Positions 49,101 to 63,119 are shown, counted from the first letter of the stretch. The stretch: 64,000 bases of DNA from Syngnathus acus (GCF_901709675.1 NC_051095.1:16103956-16167955), one strand, 5' to 3'. Translations and numbers: made by a program. Notes: generated by a model from the sequence alone, not told the origin.

Positions 49101-49509
49101 ATGGATCATGTTATGATTCTTTGTTTTGTTACTGACTGTCCAGTTTTAGTACCTGAGCCAGGTGGATGGGCGGGGCCTCCAGTACACACACAAGTGCTCC
49201 CTTGTTTTAATAAAAATGTACTGCTTGTTCTTATTGTGTTCTGGCTCTGCTTGGGGTTCAACATTCTGGGCACACGATCGTGACGGGATTATGTAAAGTT
49301 TAAATTCTCTGTAGTGTAGTGCAACTTTGTCTTCAAATTTTGCCTTGGTATTTCATAAAAAAAATCATAAAAACATGAAATACTTCCAGCCTTCAACTCT
49401 TGACATTATCGAGCAGACAGGAAAGTGGAGGAGAATAAAAATGAGATTTTCAGCAGGAGAGAGAAACACTATGGTTGTGCTGTCACAGATTTTTCATTTT
49501 TGTTTTAGT
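46171..49509. other. Intergenic DNA, no gene seen
   Basis: I see no defensible exon. Near 46740-46900 there is a stretch with repeated AACCCAA and its complement that looks like a worn DNA-transposon fragment, but I could not set its ends. Confidence 0.5.
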
Positions 49510-49725
49510 TTGCCACATCTATGGGCAATTTGGAGTGTTCAATCAGCCTCCCATGCATGTTTTTGGGAAGTGGGAGGAAACCGGAGTCCCCAGAGAAAAC
49601 CCACGCAGGCACTGGGAGAACATGCAAACTCCACACAAGGAGGGCCTGAGGTGGAATCGAACCTGCACCCTCTGAACTGTGAGGCGGACATGCTAACCAG
49701 TGCTTCACTGTGCCGCATCCAATAA
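49510..49725 (-). mobile_element. Dispersed fish repeat, minus-strand copy
   Basis: The reverse complement contains TGTTCTCCCAGTGCCTGCGT and GGTTTCCTCCCACTTCCC, matching the repeat at 37690. The CTGAACTGTGAGGCGGACATG side is its usual upstream part. The reading frames across it are not genes. Confidence 0.8.
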
Positions 49726-52700
49726 AAACATTTATCGATAAATAAACAACTAAAAATACATGTGCATGAATGTGAATCCATCAGCTGTACAGTTTTGTTG
49801 TTGTTTCTCTCTGTAGATGTGCTTGTGGAAGACAGAACAAAAAAATCTCTGAGTTGCATTGTCGAAGCTTCAATATTTAATGCAGTCATTACCGCAGAGC
49901 TACACACAACAACACACACACTGGCGCACCCGAATTCTCTCCTTAAGGTAAAGGGGCCGTCCCTAGGCGGTCGTTACGCTGAACCATAACTCGGACTTGA
50001 CGGGTTACGTATTGTGCAACTGCAGATTACAAATTCGGTCTATGCCATGTGACATTCATTACACTCTTGTGCTTGAACATAAATATTGTATTTAGACTGC
50101 TGTATTGATATTACATAAAATAATCTGTTGTGGAAAACACCAACCAGCAGACATGAATTGTCCTTTGACAACTGCATTTGGTACACTATGTTCATGTTTA
50201 CAAGTCGGTCTGTCACATGAAGCCAGGGATTCTCAATTATTTTTTGGTAGAAGGGCAAGTTTGCGGTGTTAAAACTGTCAGGATATAGTGTACAATAGGA
50301 TCAGCATTAAAAGTGCAGCATTTGAAATGGAGTTAAGTTTCGTTTTACATCCACATTTTTTCAAAGTTTAACTTGAGAAACCATATTTAATATTCTGAAT
50401 TTTTGAGAGCAGCAGAGCAGAGTTTTTCCTCTGTTCCTTGTTTTATTTAGGTCATTCCCTTCACTGTGCTCGTATCCATGGATGGCAAATGCATCATTCA
50501 TTTTGATGACATCCTAAAATGTAATCCTAAATTACAGTCTTCCCTAGCTAGGCTTTAAACGTAGCAGCATGAAATACAGATACAACTGTAATTTATTTGT
50601 TTTGAGAGGGGAAACAGCTAGGAGCAATAAAGCAAGGACATGAGAAAAAAAAGAAACTTGACAGTTTTATTTCCTTGTAATTATTACAAAGGGTTTGAAT
50701 GATTGTGTCAAAGTCTTGGACATGTTTTTGAGATGAGCACACTTAAATATTGATGGAGTTTTAGTGAAGGAAAGGTCACATCTTAGACTGGCTGAATGAG
50801 CCAATGGCAAGAATGTAACATGATTGAAATGTGAACAAAATCTCACACTTGTGTTGGAACGATAAAACTTATTTTAAGATGCTATGCCATCAAATAATCA
50901 TCACAGATCCCGAAATGTTTAGATTATGACTGACTTGTTTTTTGTTTTTGTTTGTTTTGTATGTAGAGTTGCAACGTGAATGTATTGTAGGTCGTTAGAG
51001 TGCAAAAAGATTAATGTGTTGAGTTTTATTCATTTTGCTCCAATAAACACGCATAATTTGGTCATGCAAGTTGGCTACGGAGAAGCAAATGAGGTCGTGG
51101 TAAATTTTTGAAATATGATATCCAATTAGTGTTGAGGTTTAAAGTTAAGGTTCCAAGTTATGATTTTCTAGTCAGTTTGATTTTCCGCAGTTTAAATCGC
51201 TTCTCTTCATGAATTCACAGTGGCAATCGAGCAATCTTAGCATGATTAGAATATCTAATTCGAGTATTTGATGCATTCCTTTAAACATAATATAACATTA
51301 GCCCTTTTCCCAAAACGTATTTGTTGAGACAAAATTATTTTAGATAAAGTCTGCAAGTGTCTCATTTATGCTAAACGTTTCAAACCACTACCACGAAAAG
51401 TGAAGCCCATAAACAGGGATGGCAGAAGACTTTTTGACAGGATGAAAACATTTTTTTTTTTTTTTTTTGCAGATTCATATCGTCAGATTTATCACAAACA
51501 TACATTTTCATGTTCCAAGACACGACGTCCTGGTCATAATTTCTTTGCTCCACACGCAACAAGGTATGAACTATAAACTCCATGTGTCACACGCGGCTGT
51601 CCTTGTGCCGTGCCTGCCAGGTATGACAGACTGTAGCAATCTGTGATTGCCGAAGGCTGCCATAGCTGCCATGAAAATGTCAACCGTGTATCAATATTTA
51701 CTTCACTTTCTATTAAGAGCAAGGTGAAAAATTGACTGTCTCTTAAACAATGTCACATGCAAGGACGCAATAAAGCGACTTTTCAGCAGGTGTGAATCTG
51801 ACTTAAAATGTCCCCTTTTCGCTGCATGAGGCTCAATGCATTGTTGTTTGTTAGCTTGTGTCTTTTGTCCAATCTGGTTTACCAAAGTGCTCATGATACT
51901 ACAGTAATTTGAAGTGGAGCACTGACATCAACCAACACCAACCAAGTTTAGCTGAGACTCGTCTGTACTGTGCAGTGGAAAATTGGCATTCGAGATGCCT
52001 ATTTTTTTAAAGCAGGGTCAGAAATAGTTGATCCTAACATAAGCATGTTTAACAAAGGGATCCGTCAAAATATCTGAGCCATAACAAATACTCAATAAGC
52101 CACCTTCCGATAAGACCCTAGAAAAGGTGGACTACTGAACTCTGTGTACAGCGAAGCGGCATTCTGGAATCATAGTACCCGTGAATCTTAGTTTTACACG
52201 CTTCAATTCCACATGACTTTCTGTCTCACGCGGTTTGGTCATGGACCCCGTAGTAAATACATTTTCAAGTAGTATTTCAAATGGATGATATAAAAATCAT
52301 ACAAAGCTAAATGACTGGCGCACGAATCATAGCACTAGTGAGCTGATGAATTTCCGTGACCAATTTAAAGGCGTTTGATAAACATGCCTTTCTAAGAAAA
52401 AAAAACTTTGTATACAACACGCATTCGGGGTTAATGCGATTCCCAAATTCTGGACCTAAAGTCCACTTAAATCGAGATTTAGGTGTATTATGAAATCACA
52501 ACGCAATCAAAGGGGAGTGTCAAGTGTGAAAATTCACAAACCATTTCTACAATCCAGACATTCACCATTTACATCCTCCTACAGAATAGTGATCTGTAAA
52601 AAGGTTTAGAAATCCAGGCCTGTAAAATGTGTTTTAGGCAGGCTTGATTCTTGGGATGTCTTGTTTTATGGTGGGTCACAAAAGAAAGTTAAATTAAGCT

Positions 52701-54530
52701 TTGGGGACTTTTAAGCCTTGAAACCCTGCATAGCTTATTTTTATTGTGTCCATCATAAAGTTTCATGACATGTTATCCAATCTTTCAATTCAGAATGGAT
52801 GATTAAATCGTTTTGTGATTACTCTTTTGCTGTTTCATAATATGCATTATTTTCTGGCCAGCCTCAAAGGAGCCTGACAGCGTTTTGAGTCGCAGATAAC
52901 AGCTGAGCTGTCAAGTAGGAACATTTCAGCAAACGGGTTCTTGTATGATTTTCCGCCTTGCAGATTTATGGCGTTGTGTCTTTAATGCATTATCTGGAAA
53001 CCACAGACATATTGTCACTATCTCAGCCAGTCCAGAGGAGCGTCAAACTGGCACAGGCATTTAGGCTGGTAATCAACTGAAGGAAATGCTCCTCTAAATG
53101 ATGTAATTGTCTGTCATTGGTAATTGCTGAGCTACACTGTGTTGACTTGGGTCATCAATCAGCCAAGGGTTTGTATTGGACTCGGGTGAAATAGTTTTAG
53201 TTGGCATCCAGGTATCAGATTTTATCACCTGTCAGTTTTGCTGCGAGCAGAGAAACCACAAAATATTACAGACTAATTGCAAATCAGTTTGGTGACATCA
53301 TTTCCATAACAAATTGATGTTGCTTGATTTGTTGATTTATTTAGAGCTTATACTAGACATCAGGTAAAGGCCAACGGAATGCACTTCATCTGATGTTGCT
53401 TGGATTCATTACATCTGTCAACAACACATTTTAATCAGTGATGGCTTTACGTATGCCTATATGTCATTTGATACTGAACTAAAAATTGTATTTGCATTTT
53501 TTCTAGCACATCGGGTTTTTGAGATGTTTTCATTTTTATAAGAGCTATGAGAGCTATAAAACCTTGCGCAATATGTTTTTTGCCATAAATTCTAATTCAA
53601 CATGTATATATCATACATTATATATGCATACGTATATTTATTTAAATGATATTTATGTGCTAGAGAATTTTTTTTGACAGATTTGGAATCAGAGCAAAAT
53701 ATTCATCTGGAAAAATTTACTTGCCTGTCTGATTTGAAGGTTTTGAAAGATCAGTTTGTTATATTTGAGCTTTGCAGGAAATTATTTAAGGCACGTTAAA
53801 GACACTGTCCGCAGAACAAGTTCAAACTAAAACTCAGAGGAAGTAGTATCATCTGTTTTTTACCTGCACCTCACGTGCATATTTTATATTGCGATTATAT
53901 ATATAAAGCTTTGAATTATTTATAAATAATAAAATATGGTCCCTACTTTGCATAGTTTTGTCTATCCAGGGGGTTCCGGAACGTAGCCTCCATGGTAAAC
54001 AAGGAATACTATATATGGCCTTGAGCAAGCCAGTCATCTATTAGTGCTCAAAACAAGAGCTGGTGTAAAAGTTCATCCACATCTAATCTCTCAGTCACAC
54101 ACATGTCAGCAACATGGGCAACCCACAGAGGAATTAACTGACAGCAAGTGTGAAGGCATCGGGGGATTTTCATTCAGCTTCTGTGGTGTGTTCTGAGGCA
54201 AGCCTCAAAGCCCTTTCTGGTCCCTGGAGAAAAAAACTAGCCTGAGGCCAAACTGGCATCCAGTCAAGCTGTTGTGCTTTAATTAAGAAAAAAATAAAAT
54301 CAGCATTTGTTTACTAAATTTAATTTGCCTGCAAAAAGATGCTCCACAAAATTAGGAAGTTGCTCCTCAAATGAAGTAATTGAAGAGTAAAAGTGTCCAG
54401 CAAAGAAAGAAATATATACTATATTTTGAAGCCTAATTGTTAGTTAATCCCCCTTGTCAACCATTGTATGTATCTTTTTCCATCATACTTTACTGATGTT
54501 CACTATACAGGTATTGACTTTGTATTTACA
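49726..54530. other. Intergenic DNA, no gene seen
   Basis: Unique AT-rich DNA with an 18- to 20-base poly-T near 51450-51470 and worn hAT-like words near 50222-50260. The stretch 52850-53170 is less AT-skewed and contains short words such as CTGTCATTGGTAATTGC that resemble homeodomain/TALE-type sites. I note it as a possible conserved noncoding element but cannot show it. Confidence 0.45.
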
Positions 54531-55990
54531 GATTTGAAGAGGTGGGCACTTTACCAGTTTTTGATTTCCATCCTCGTCCGTCCGGCCTTATTCATAATAT
54601 AATCGTACCTCCGATTAATGAAATCGCTAATAAGTTTAACAAGTACTTTGTGGACATTGGTCAAAAATTAGCTGGAGAAATCACTGGTACTAAAAGTTCT
54701 GACTATTCTTTAATAGATAGGAAAAGCAACTCTATGTTTCTTTCAGATGTAAATGAGAAGGGAGTTATCAACATTGTTTTCAAATGTAAGCCAAAACTGT
54801 CTAGTGATTGTGATGAAATTGATATGAAAACTGTAAAATGGGTGATTGAGGGTATTGCCAAGCCTTTAACGGTACATCTTTAATTTATCATTTATGTCTG
54901 GCAAATTCCCTCATGAGATGAAAAAGCAAAAGTAATTCCACTTTACAAAAACTTAATCTTTTCAAAAATATTAATAAAATTATTTGATGCCAGACTTGAG
55001 TCATTCGTGCAAAAATACAACATATTAACAGATAGCCAATATGGTTTCAGGAATAATGATTCGACTTCCATGGCAATAATTGACACAGTAGAGGAGATAA
55101 CAAGCTCCATTGACAGTAACAAACACACTGCCGGAATATTCATTGATTTAAAAAAAGCTTTTGACACCATAGATCCCAATGTTTTAGCCAATAAACTGGA
55201 ACATTATGGTATTAGAGGATTTGCTCCGAACTGGGTCAAAAGTTACATAAGTAACAAACAGCAGTTTGTGAAAATAGGTCAATACACATCTTCATGTTTA
55301 AACATTCCCTGTGGTGTCCCCCAGGGATTGGGTTTGAGCCCCAAACTGTTTAATCTTTACATCAATGCTCAAAGTGATGCAAAACTGTTTGCCTAAAAAT
55401 ATTCAAAAGGATTTTCACCTACAAAACAGTGATTACAAACTAAGGGATAATGACAGCAAATTTACTCTACCCAAACACAAATTAACAAGGAAAAGCTTTT
55501 GTATCTCCATTGCAGGTGCAGGTTAAATTTTGGAACAATCTGAGTCAAAACCTAAAACAATGCTGAAGTATGGTGATGTTTAAAAAGAAATCTTAAGAAT
55601 TGACACTTGTGAGCTACAAACACTAGGAAATTACATAATTTAATGGAATTTTTTTCTTCCTTTCTATTCATGTGAAAGTCACGGACAATAATAGGTCAAG
55701 TAACAACTCTGTTACAGGTAACTAAAAATTGTATTTATTTTTTTGTCTTAAATTGGATAGGGGGTGGGATTAAATAAATCCTACTTCTACCCACTCCTTT
55801 TCGGACAAGTAAACTCTGCCCATTTTGTGCAGTATATTGTATTCTGTTTGTACCTAGCATTTATACAAAGTCATAATTTAAATGATTTTGACCTTGTTTT
55901 TGTTTTTTATTTTATTTTTCTTCATTTGATTGATTGATGTATAGTTTACATGTTAGAAATAAATAAATTCATTCATTCATTCATCATCCA
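54531..55990 (+). mobile_element. Degenerate LINE reverse-transcriptase fragment
   Basis: A first open piece reads INEIANKFNKYFVDIGQKLA, and further on KCKPKLSSDCDEIDMKTVKW, the linker before the RT domain. A second reads SQYGFRNNDSTSMAI, IFIDLKKAFDTIDPNVLANK, HYGIRGFAPNWVKSYI and IPCGVPQGLGLSPKLFNLYI, covering RT motifs up to the conserved GVPQG block. The catalytic YADD region that should follow is missing. The frames are out of register, with a deletion near 54930. The 3' end carries AATAAATAAATTCATTCATT, a TTCA-repeat tail, at 55960-55983. It is inactive and from a different family than the LINEs at 28.6 kb. Confidence 0.88.
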
Positions 55991-57150
55991 ACCTCATCAT
56001 TTGAAAAGGGCCTGTGTCAAAAAAAAAAAGAAGTCATATTCCAACAGATGAGAAATCCATTTTGATTCAAAAGGTGACGTGCATAAATTAGATAGTATCC
56101 AGTGGCTGCCAGAGCTTTACAAATCTTCACATTCACTGATGTTATCTGCTCCTGCTCGCGGTTGTCGCACGTCGTCAACAGGGGAAGCCCAGCGGCTCAA
56201 CAAGACGCATCCCACAGGTGTCACACAGCAGTCTTTATTTGGCACTCCTTTTCATCTTGCTTCTTACACTGGACTCAATATTCTTTCATTTGTTCTTATT
56301 TGCTCCACGTTCACACACGGCATTCCTGTCTTTTCATGCTCTCACGGTACTTGTATGGTCTTTCTGCAGGTTTCCTCCGGCTTCATCCCGAAGTCAAGGA
56401 ACAGATTAATTGAAGTCCATGGTGTGAAAGTGAGTGTGAGTCCAGGGTGCAACCCGTCTCTTACCCAAAGTCAGCTGGGAGAGACTCCATCTCACCTGTA
56501 TACCTAACGAGGGTAAGTGGTATAGAACAAGATGGATGATGTTCTTGTAGCTGTTTGTCTGGGTTAATTGACGGTAATGCTGTAATTCATCTTTGTGACA
56601 TTCATGGCTATCATTCTGAAAATCAAAACCCATACAATGTAATCTACCAGTATTTGGTATAATACTGTGATATTCCAAAGTGAACACAAAGTTCAAAACA
56701 GTGTGAGAAAAGACTGTGAAGAAAGTCTGAATGATCTCTTCATTGTGACCACACTTGTTTGAAATGTATCGACCTTTCCCATCTAACAGTAGCTTCCTCA
56801 CTCTTAGTTGTCATTCTGGAGAGACTCTTTTCGCATCGACTCTCATACAGCTCTCCCAACCTTTCCAGTCATCTTCTATCCTCTTGTCAGCATCATTACA
56901 TCTATCTTCTCTTCACATTTTTGTCGCTCAGTCAGGCGCTTACTTCAATTCATAGCTTTCCACACTTATTTTACTTTCGCCCGCTTTCCAGACAGACTTT
57001 ATTGTCCAGTCCAATGAAATAAAGGGGATTCTGACTGACCATTATCTGTTATAGAACTGTACGATATTTTACGAGAAGTTAACATTTTCATCATTTTCTC
57101 TCATTTCCCAAAAGTGATCTCATAGATTACACTGAGGCGCAATAAAAGTT
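55991..57150. other. Intergenic DNA with a worn dispersed repeat
   Basis: Near 56330-56530 a diverged plus-strand copy of the 37690 repeat can be followed (GGTTTCCTCCGGCTTC, GTCAGCTGGGAGAGACTCC, GGGTAAGTGGTATAGAA). The rest holds no gene that I can support. Confidence 0.55.
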
Positions 57151-58115
57151 AACTGGTAAAACAACAACAATGACATCAACAAAACATTTCATTATCATCC
57201 ATAATGTTTTCTATCATCAAACAAGTTTAAATAGTCAAAGTCAAGACATGTAAGCACAAAATGCAGTTTTTAAATGAAGATTTTCATTCATGCGAGGAGG
57301 AAAAATTTCAAACATGGTCTTGCGGGAAGAAGTGACTGTCCCCGAAAACTAATAACTGGTTGGTCGACCCTGAGCAGCACAGACCGAAATCAGTCATTTC
57401 CTTTTACTGGCAATGAGTCTTTCATATCTCTGTGGGCATAATTTGACCCACTCTTCCTTGCAGAATTGCTTTAATTCAGCACCACAGGGGAGCTTTCAAG
57501 CATGGAACGCCTTTTAAAATGTATGCCACTGCATTTCAATCAGATTCAAGTCTGTACTTCGACTGGGTCACTTCAATATTTTCTTTTTTTTATAAGCCAC
57601 TCAGAAGTTGACTTGCTGCTGTTTTTGATGAAGAACCCAAATGCGAGGTGGCTTGGGGTCACAAACTGATCAACAAACAATGCTCTCTTGGTATTTTCTG
57701 GTAAAAAAAAAAAAAAAAAGGAGAATGCACAGTTCCACTAATCACAGTTCCTGAAGTAGAAAAGCAGCCCCAAACCATTACACTGCCACTATCATGTTTG
57801 ACTGATGGTATGATGCTCTATCTATGAATCAACATGTTACATTTATGCAAATGCGACGAGACACATACTTTCCAAAAATGTTCAACTTTCATTTTGTAAA
57901 TCCATAGAATGTTCTCCCAAAAGTCCGGGAATTATTCAGAAGTGCCTTTATGATGTTCTTCTTTGTCGTCAGTGATTTCTACCTTGGAACTCGGTCATAG
58001 ATGTCATTTTTGCTCAGTCGCTTTGTCATTGTTGCGTCATGAACAATGACATTAACTGAGACAAGGGAGGCCAGCAGGTCTTTTGACATCCTCGGTCCCT
58101 TTGATATATCAAAGG
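57151..58115 (-). mobile_element. Decayed Tc1-like transposon, minus strand
   Basis: Reading the minus strand from about 58110: LLASLVSVNVIVHDATMTK, RLSKNDIYDRVPR, TTKKNIIKALLNNSRTFGR, then SVKHDSGSVMVWGCF-like sequence in a shifted frame (near 57790). After that come worn pieces equivalent to the DLNPIE and KEEW regions of Tc1-family transposases. Stops and frameshifts break it throughout, and the poly-A run near 57703-57718 is an insertion. The minus-strand 3' part (CCAGTTATTAGTTTTCGGGG to AAAAACTGCATTTTGTGC) is the usual end of this common element. The terminal inverted repeats were not resolved. Confidence 0.8.
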
Positions 58116-61100
58116 CCCCCAAAATTATATTGGGCCTGGTGTGACTCAGTGGTGCTTTCATACATGGCAGCCAGTCATAGATGTCTGTGGATTTTTACAT
58201 AAACAAAGATGAGCAGAGTACATTTAAAACCCATAAATCAATCATTCAGTTTTCTTTTAGTATTAGATGTTTATTTTCCAAATAAATGTCATTCTTGAGA
58301 CATTCCACTCGAGGGCCATCTAAGCACTGTCGAACTTTGATCACTCCCATCATCCTTCAAATTGGGCTCGATTCACCAGATACGCCTCTGTCTTCCTTTA
58401 ACACGCTGTATTAAATCCACTGAACTGATAATGCCCTTTCAGTAGTAGATTTGATTAATGCAACTCCAAGAAAATCAATTTTCCACCATCTTTCTCAGCT
58501 GTTTCATCTCTTTTCCTCATCTTACTTGGCCTATCCATCTATCTTCACGATTGTCATGGTGGTGACTCTGATCTAATCTGTCTTGAAGCTGTGCAGAAGG
58601 AGTGGTGGCATGGATTACCGCATAACCCAAACTAATCAGTGTAAAATCTTTATTTCCCTGAAGAATGACATGTACTGTAAGACTTCTGCCCCACAAAAAC
58701 CAATACTTCGAATGAGGCGATACTTATCAACAATGCATTGTTGTCATTAATAAATCATTAATACCCCCTCAAATAAAACACAAGTGATTTAATTAACAGT
58801 TGTTATGACTAATGATGAAACATACATTTGACTATTCTTATGTTTTCCTCATCAAGTTTCATGTAGACATGAATCCATTGAAAAGCATCAGTAAGGATCT
58901 GATCAACACAGATATTGAACGTTTCACATTCTTTCATTCTGTGCACTTATAGCTTTACATTCTTACATGTTTAAAAAAAAAGCAAAACAATAACAAACTG
59001 AACAGATGAGTATAGTGTGAGTCTGTGATACTTAAAAGAAAACTCAACTGATCCCATTAATTTAGGTTAAACCCAAATACAGTGCATCATTCAAGTGACG
59101 AAATTCTCCAGCTTCTGAGTTGAAGTTACGTACGGTCTTAATTCAACTTGTTGATGAACTACAAGTGTGCATAATTGTGTGGACATGAAGCATAGCTGCC
59201 CTAGCCCTCAAAAAGACCTCATTTATATTTATGACAGTCTTGAGTCTCCATTCCTGATTAATCCACTTAATATTAGAATGCACATCCGTAAATCTCCTCC
59301 GAGCCTTGAGACAGTGTAGTGTAGAGCGAGTATGTGATCTGAATGCAAACTCTGATTTCCAAAGTGAAAAGCGTGTACCCAAAGAGCTCTCCTACTCCGA
59401 ATCTCACGTCGTCTCACTTGCCTCTTGGATAACGAGCACATGACTGCCCCACACCTTCAATCATATCTTCAAGTACATCCCAATATGACTGATTTAAGTC
59501 CTAAGCATGCCTTTGAAGTACTGATGATGATGATCCTCTTTTTTACTATGAGAGACAGACACAGTGAGTCACAGATTAGCAAGTCAGCAGAGAGTAAATG
59601 CTGCCTAATTCCCTTGGAGGATCTGAAAGGTTTCTTCATCCTTGTTGAGAGTTGCACTGCTTGACATGAAGAGCTGCTTGTGTCGGGACATTTCACAATC
59701 AACAAAATGATGAAAGAGGTGTCTGGTCAAATACGTGTTGACAAGGTTTAGTGTGTTTGTGTCATTCCTACCCACTATGGGGTATTATAAAAGGCTGTAC
59801 GCGGAGGCAAAGAGACCTAGACTTGCAGAGGAGCGAAAATCCGCAAATAATTGATACCCACCCTAAAAGGGGTTTGTAATACCATATAGATGCCACAAGA
59901 TGGTGGCAAAGCGTTTGAATCAAAGAGGACCTTCTAGAATGTACACGATTGCAAAAAATATAGATAAGTACTTTTGAAAAAAAATATATGAATATGCAAA
60001 TTACTGAATGTCATACAGTGAATATGCATATACAATGTATACAATCTATCAGTGAAAGTGAGGGTTATTCACTTTATCAATTCTGTGTTTTATATCTTAC
60101 ATTCCAATTCATCTATACAAGAGTGTGTCCTTGAATACCCCAGTCAGCTCCGAGTCCAACCTTCACTCTCCCCTCGCTCTGCTGAGTGAGGACTACTTAA
60201 GCAGATGGCCAGAGGTGGGAAAAATAGAACTGAATGAACCTCGAGGCAGCTGCTTCCAGTCACATGCTCGATAACGCTTCCATGTGCATTGACACACACA
60301 CACGCACACACACACGAGGAACATGTGTTTCTCTGGGAAAAGTGTCTGTGTTGAATCACCCCAACGTCCGTAGATGTGACAAAAATGTGGGTGTTGAGAC
60401 CTTCAACAAGAGAATTGTGGGTGTTGAAACACCCGCAGCCTCCGATGTTGTGACATCCTTGCTGTTAGCAAAAAGCTTTCTTTTAGGACAACCCTCTGCA
60501 ATCGAGCATGTGCCATCATTTCCAAGCGACAGATTATCACAGCTCTAATGGCCGACAGATGGTGATAAATTGGCTCCAATACTAATGCTACAAAATGTTG
60601 CAGGGAGTCATTTTCACAAAATCTTTTCTGACATTGCACTCATGAAGTAGCAAACCTCGCAAATTCTGACAGAAATTCAATATGCTCTCTCTTTTCATGA
60701 GATTTGAGAATATGACTGAGGCAAATTTGAGAATGTTACTTTATACAATGCTCAACAAATGGCAACGTGATACATTGTAATTCAATGTATCATACAAAAG
60801 AATACAATTCAGAACAGTTTTCGCTGTAACAAAGCACTTTACAACAACCTATAACATAAAATAACAATACAACAGCAAATATCACGTTAAACACTGGCAA
60901 TAATACAAACATAACAACTACCCTCCATATGCCTTGTTTTTTGAACCGGTTATATAGCTAAAAAAGGAGAGATTCAAAGTCTCCTTTCACCAGAGGAACA
61001 AAAATGGCAACTACAGTCTGAAAAGTAAACAATTTGGTTGTCATATGCCATGACAAGCTTGTGCAATTGTGTAAATAGATCTGCTTTCATGAGGTGCCGT

Positions 61101-62239
61101 TATGAATAATTTCGTCAGACACGTTAATCTGCTGAATGATGCTGGCATCTAGTGGTGTACTGGCAATTTGCACCAGTGCCAGAATTTAGTTCACTGATAG
61201 TATAGCTTAGATTACCGATTGATTGCTCTACTGTGCACTCTTCAAATATTGCACTCAACACATCCTCAAAATAGTTTGTTGGATTAGTCCCCTTAATAAT
61301 TAGATAGGTGACTTGAGCTTGGCAATTGTGTGTCTGTGACCTTTCCTCCTGGCTTGGCATCCTCTTATCTATGACAGTCTTGGAACGCTTATTAGTTGAT
61401 TTCAGTTGAGGCCATAGAGCTATACATAGTCACATGGGCGAGGCAGAGTTGCCTCCCTTGTAGATGGGCGGCCAAAAGGAGGAATCCTGGAGGTGGGTCT
61501 TGACCTTCGTCGGCAATCTCACAGAAAAGGCTCCAGGGCCGTGTCTCGACCTTTGTGGCATCCATTAAATAGTTCAACTGAGAACATGCAGTCCTCTGAT
61601 AGTTACTATTTACATAGTCAGTATTAAAGATAAAAGAACTAGGTGAAAGATTCCCCCAGAATAAAGAAAAGAACAAGCTCTTTTTAAAACTAGGGTCAGG
61701 GTTTCAAACTAGGGTTAGGGCTTCAAACTAGGGTTTCAAACTAGGGTTAGGGATTCAAACTAGGGTTTAAACGTATTGGGGACATCAAAATATGCTTCGT
61801 GGGGTTTTTGTACTCAACAAATGCGAGAAAATCTAAAAAATTTGTAATGACGATTACAAATATTCCATTATTACTGTACTGTTTGGACATATCTTCTCAT
61901 CGGTGGTAGGAAGCAAGCACAAATACTTGATTACTCGATTTTAATAGAAGATGTGGATCAGGACTTATACTTTTACCGGGATGTTTAGTGTCTACTTTTA
62001 CTTGGGCTCAGGGTCAGAGTACTTTTGCGACATTAACAGTTGGGAGTTCAAAGCTTGGTCCAAGTAACACTGGTGGTACGCAGGCCCCCTCTAGTGGTAC
62101 ATAAAGAGCCGCTGGATTACGTTTAGAAAACGCCTTACATTTTCATCAGATAAATCTTTATTGGCCAAGTATGGAAAAACAATCAATGATTTTGTGCCTG
62201 GTAGTTTAAGCAACACAAGTATTACATTAACAAGCAGAC
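58116..62239. other. Intergenic DNA, no gene seen
   Basis: This holds a short (CA)n at 60291-60316 and the TTAGGG-like repeat at 61686-61772. No exon, RNA gene or intact mobile element could be supported. Confidence 0.5.
61686..61772. repeat. Short tandem repeat with telomere-like TTAGGG words
   Basis: The unit TTCAAACTAGGGTTAGGG and a shorter TTCAAACTAGGG alternate, giving five copies of ACTAGGGT and two full GGTTAGGG words. It is an interstitial minisatellite, not a telomere. Confidence 0.85.
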
Positions 62240-62300
62240 CCAGACCCACACTTGAACCTAGTGGGGATAAGTGGTACAGAAAATAGATTGACGGATGGAC
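62240..62300 (+). mobile_element. 3' end of the dispersed fish repeat, worn
   Basis: GTGGGGATAAGTGGTACAGA and AAAATAGATTGACGGATGG match the 3' end of the repeat at 37690-37960 with several substitutions. Confidence 0.65.
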
Positions 62301-62323
62301 AAAAATTGAGATTTTGTGTAAAC

Positions 62324-62650
62324 CAGGGGTGACAAACTCTTTTTTTTTTGCGGGCCACATTGTAGTCATAGCTTCTTTCGGAGGGCCATTATGACTGTCA
62401 ACCCAAATAAATGTATGAGCACCTCATATACAGTAAAAGCTACTAAACAAACTGACAAATAACTCGTTTTCAAATCAGACGAGTAAAAACTGGTCAAATA
62501 TTAAAAAAAAAAAAGATATTATTAAAAGTGAAGACAATTTGCAATTCTAGTAATGACACACGAATTTGATGCACAATTTGACTTCGCGGGCCACATAAAA
62601 TGATGTGGCGGGCCGTATCTGGCCCCCGGGCCTTGAGTTTGACACCTGTG
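62324..62650. mobile_element. Non-autonomous hAT transposon (MITE), complete
   Basis: The 327-bp element begins CAGGGGTGACAAACTC and ends GAGTTTGACACCTGTG, an imperfect inverted pair of 16 bases. It is flanked by an exact 8-bp duplication, GTGTAAAC (62316-62323 and 62651-62658), as expected for hAT. Inside are GCGGGCCACAT words in both halves, typical of these elements. No transposase is encoded. Confidence 0.93.
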
Positions 62651-63119
62651 GTGTAAACTATTAAAGCATGTTGTAGGAGACAATGACCATCCTTGGTCAC
62701 TTGAGTGTCCAGTGGCGTATGATAGTGATCACAACAATGCAAATATGTGGAGAGCTGAAGATACAATAATGAATATGATAACACTGTTCACAATTTGGCA
62801 CAAATGGCCAATTAATTAATGTGGCTTCAACATTCTCAAATACTATTCAAGAACCTCTTCTCACAACTCATACAACAATATCTTGCTTTGAATGTCTTTT
62901 CTTACATTGATAGCTTGGTTTGACAAATAAAAGAGATTATGTTGTATACCTGTTGTACAATATAATATTATATTCTATTCTAAAGGTGCGAAATATCTAA
63001 GTGGCCCCTGCATCTTTTGATTTTTCTGTACGTGGTCCTTGGAAGATAAAGTTTAAGATCTCCCATTTCAAACGCACCAAACCTTTGACTACATATCCCA
63101 CAAGCAACTGCGAAATGCG

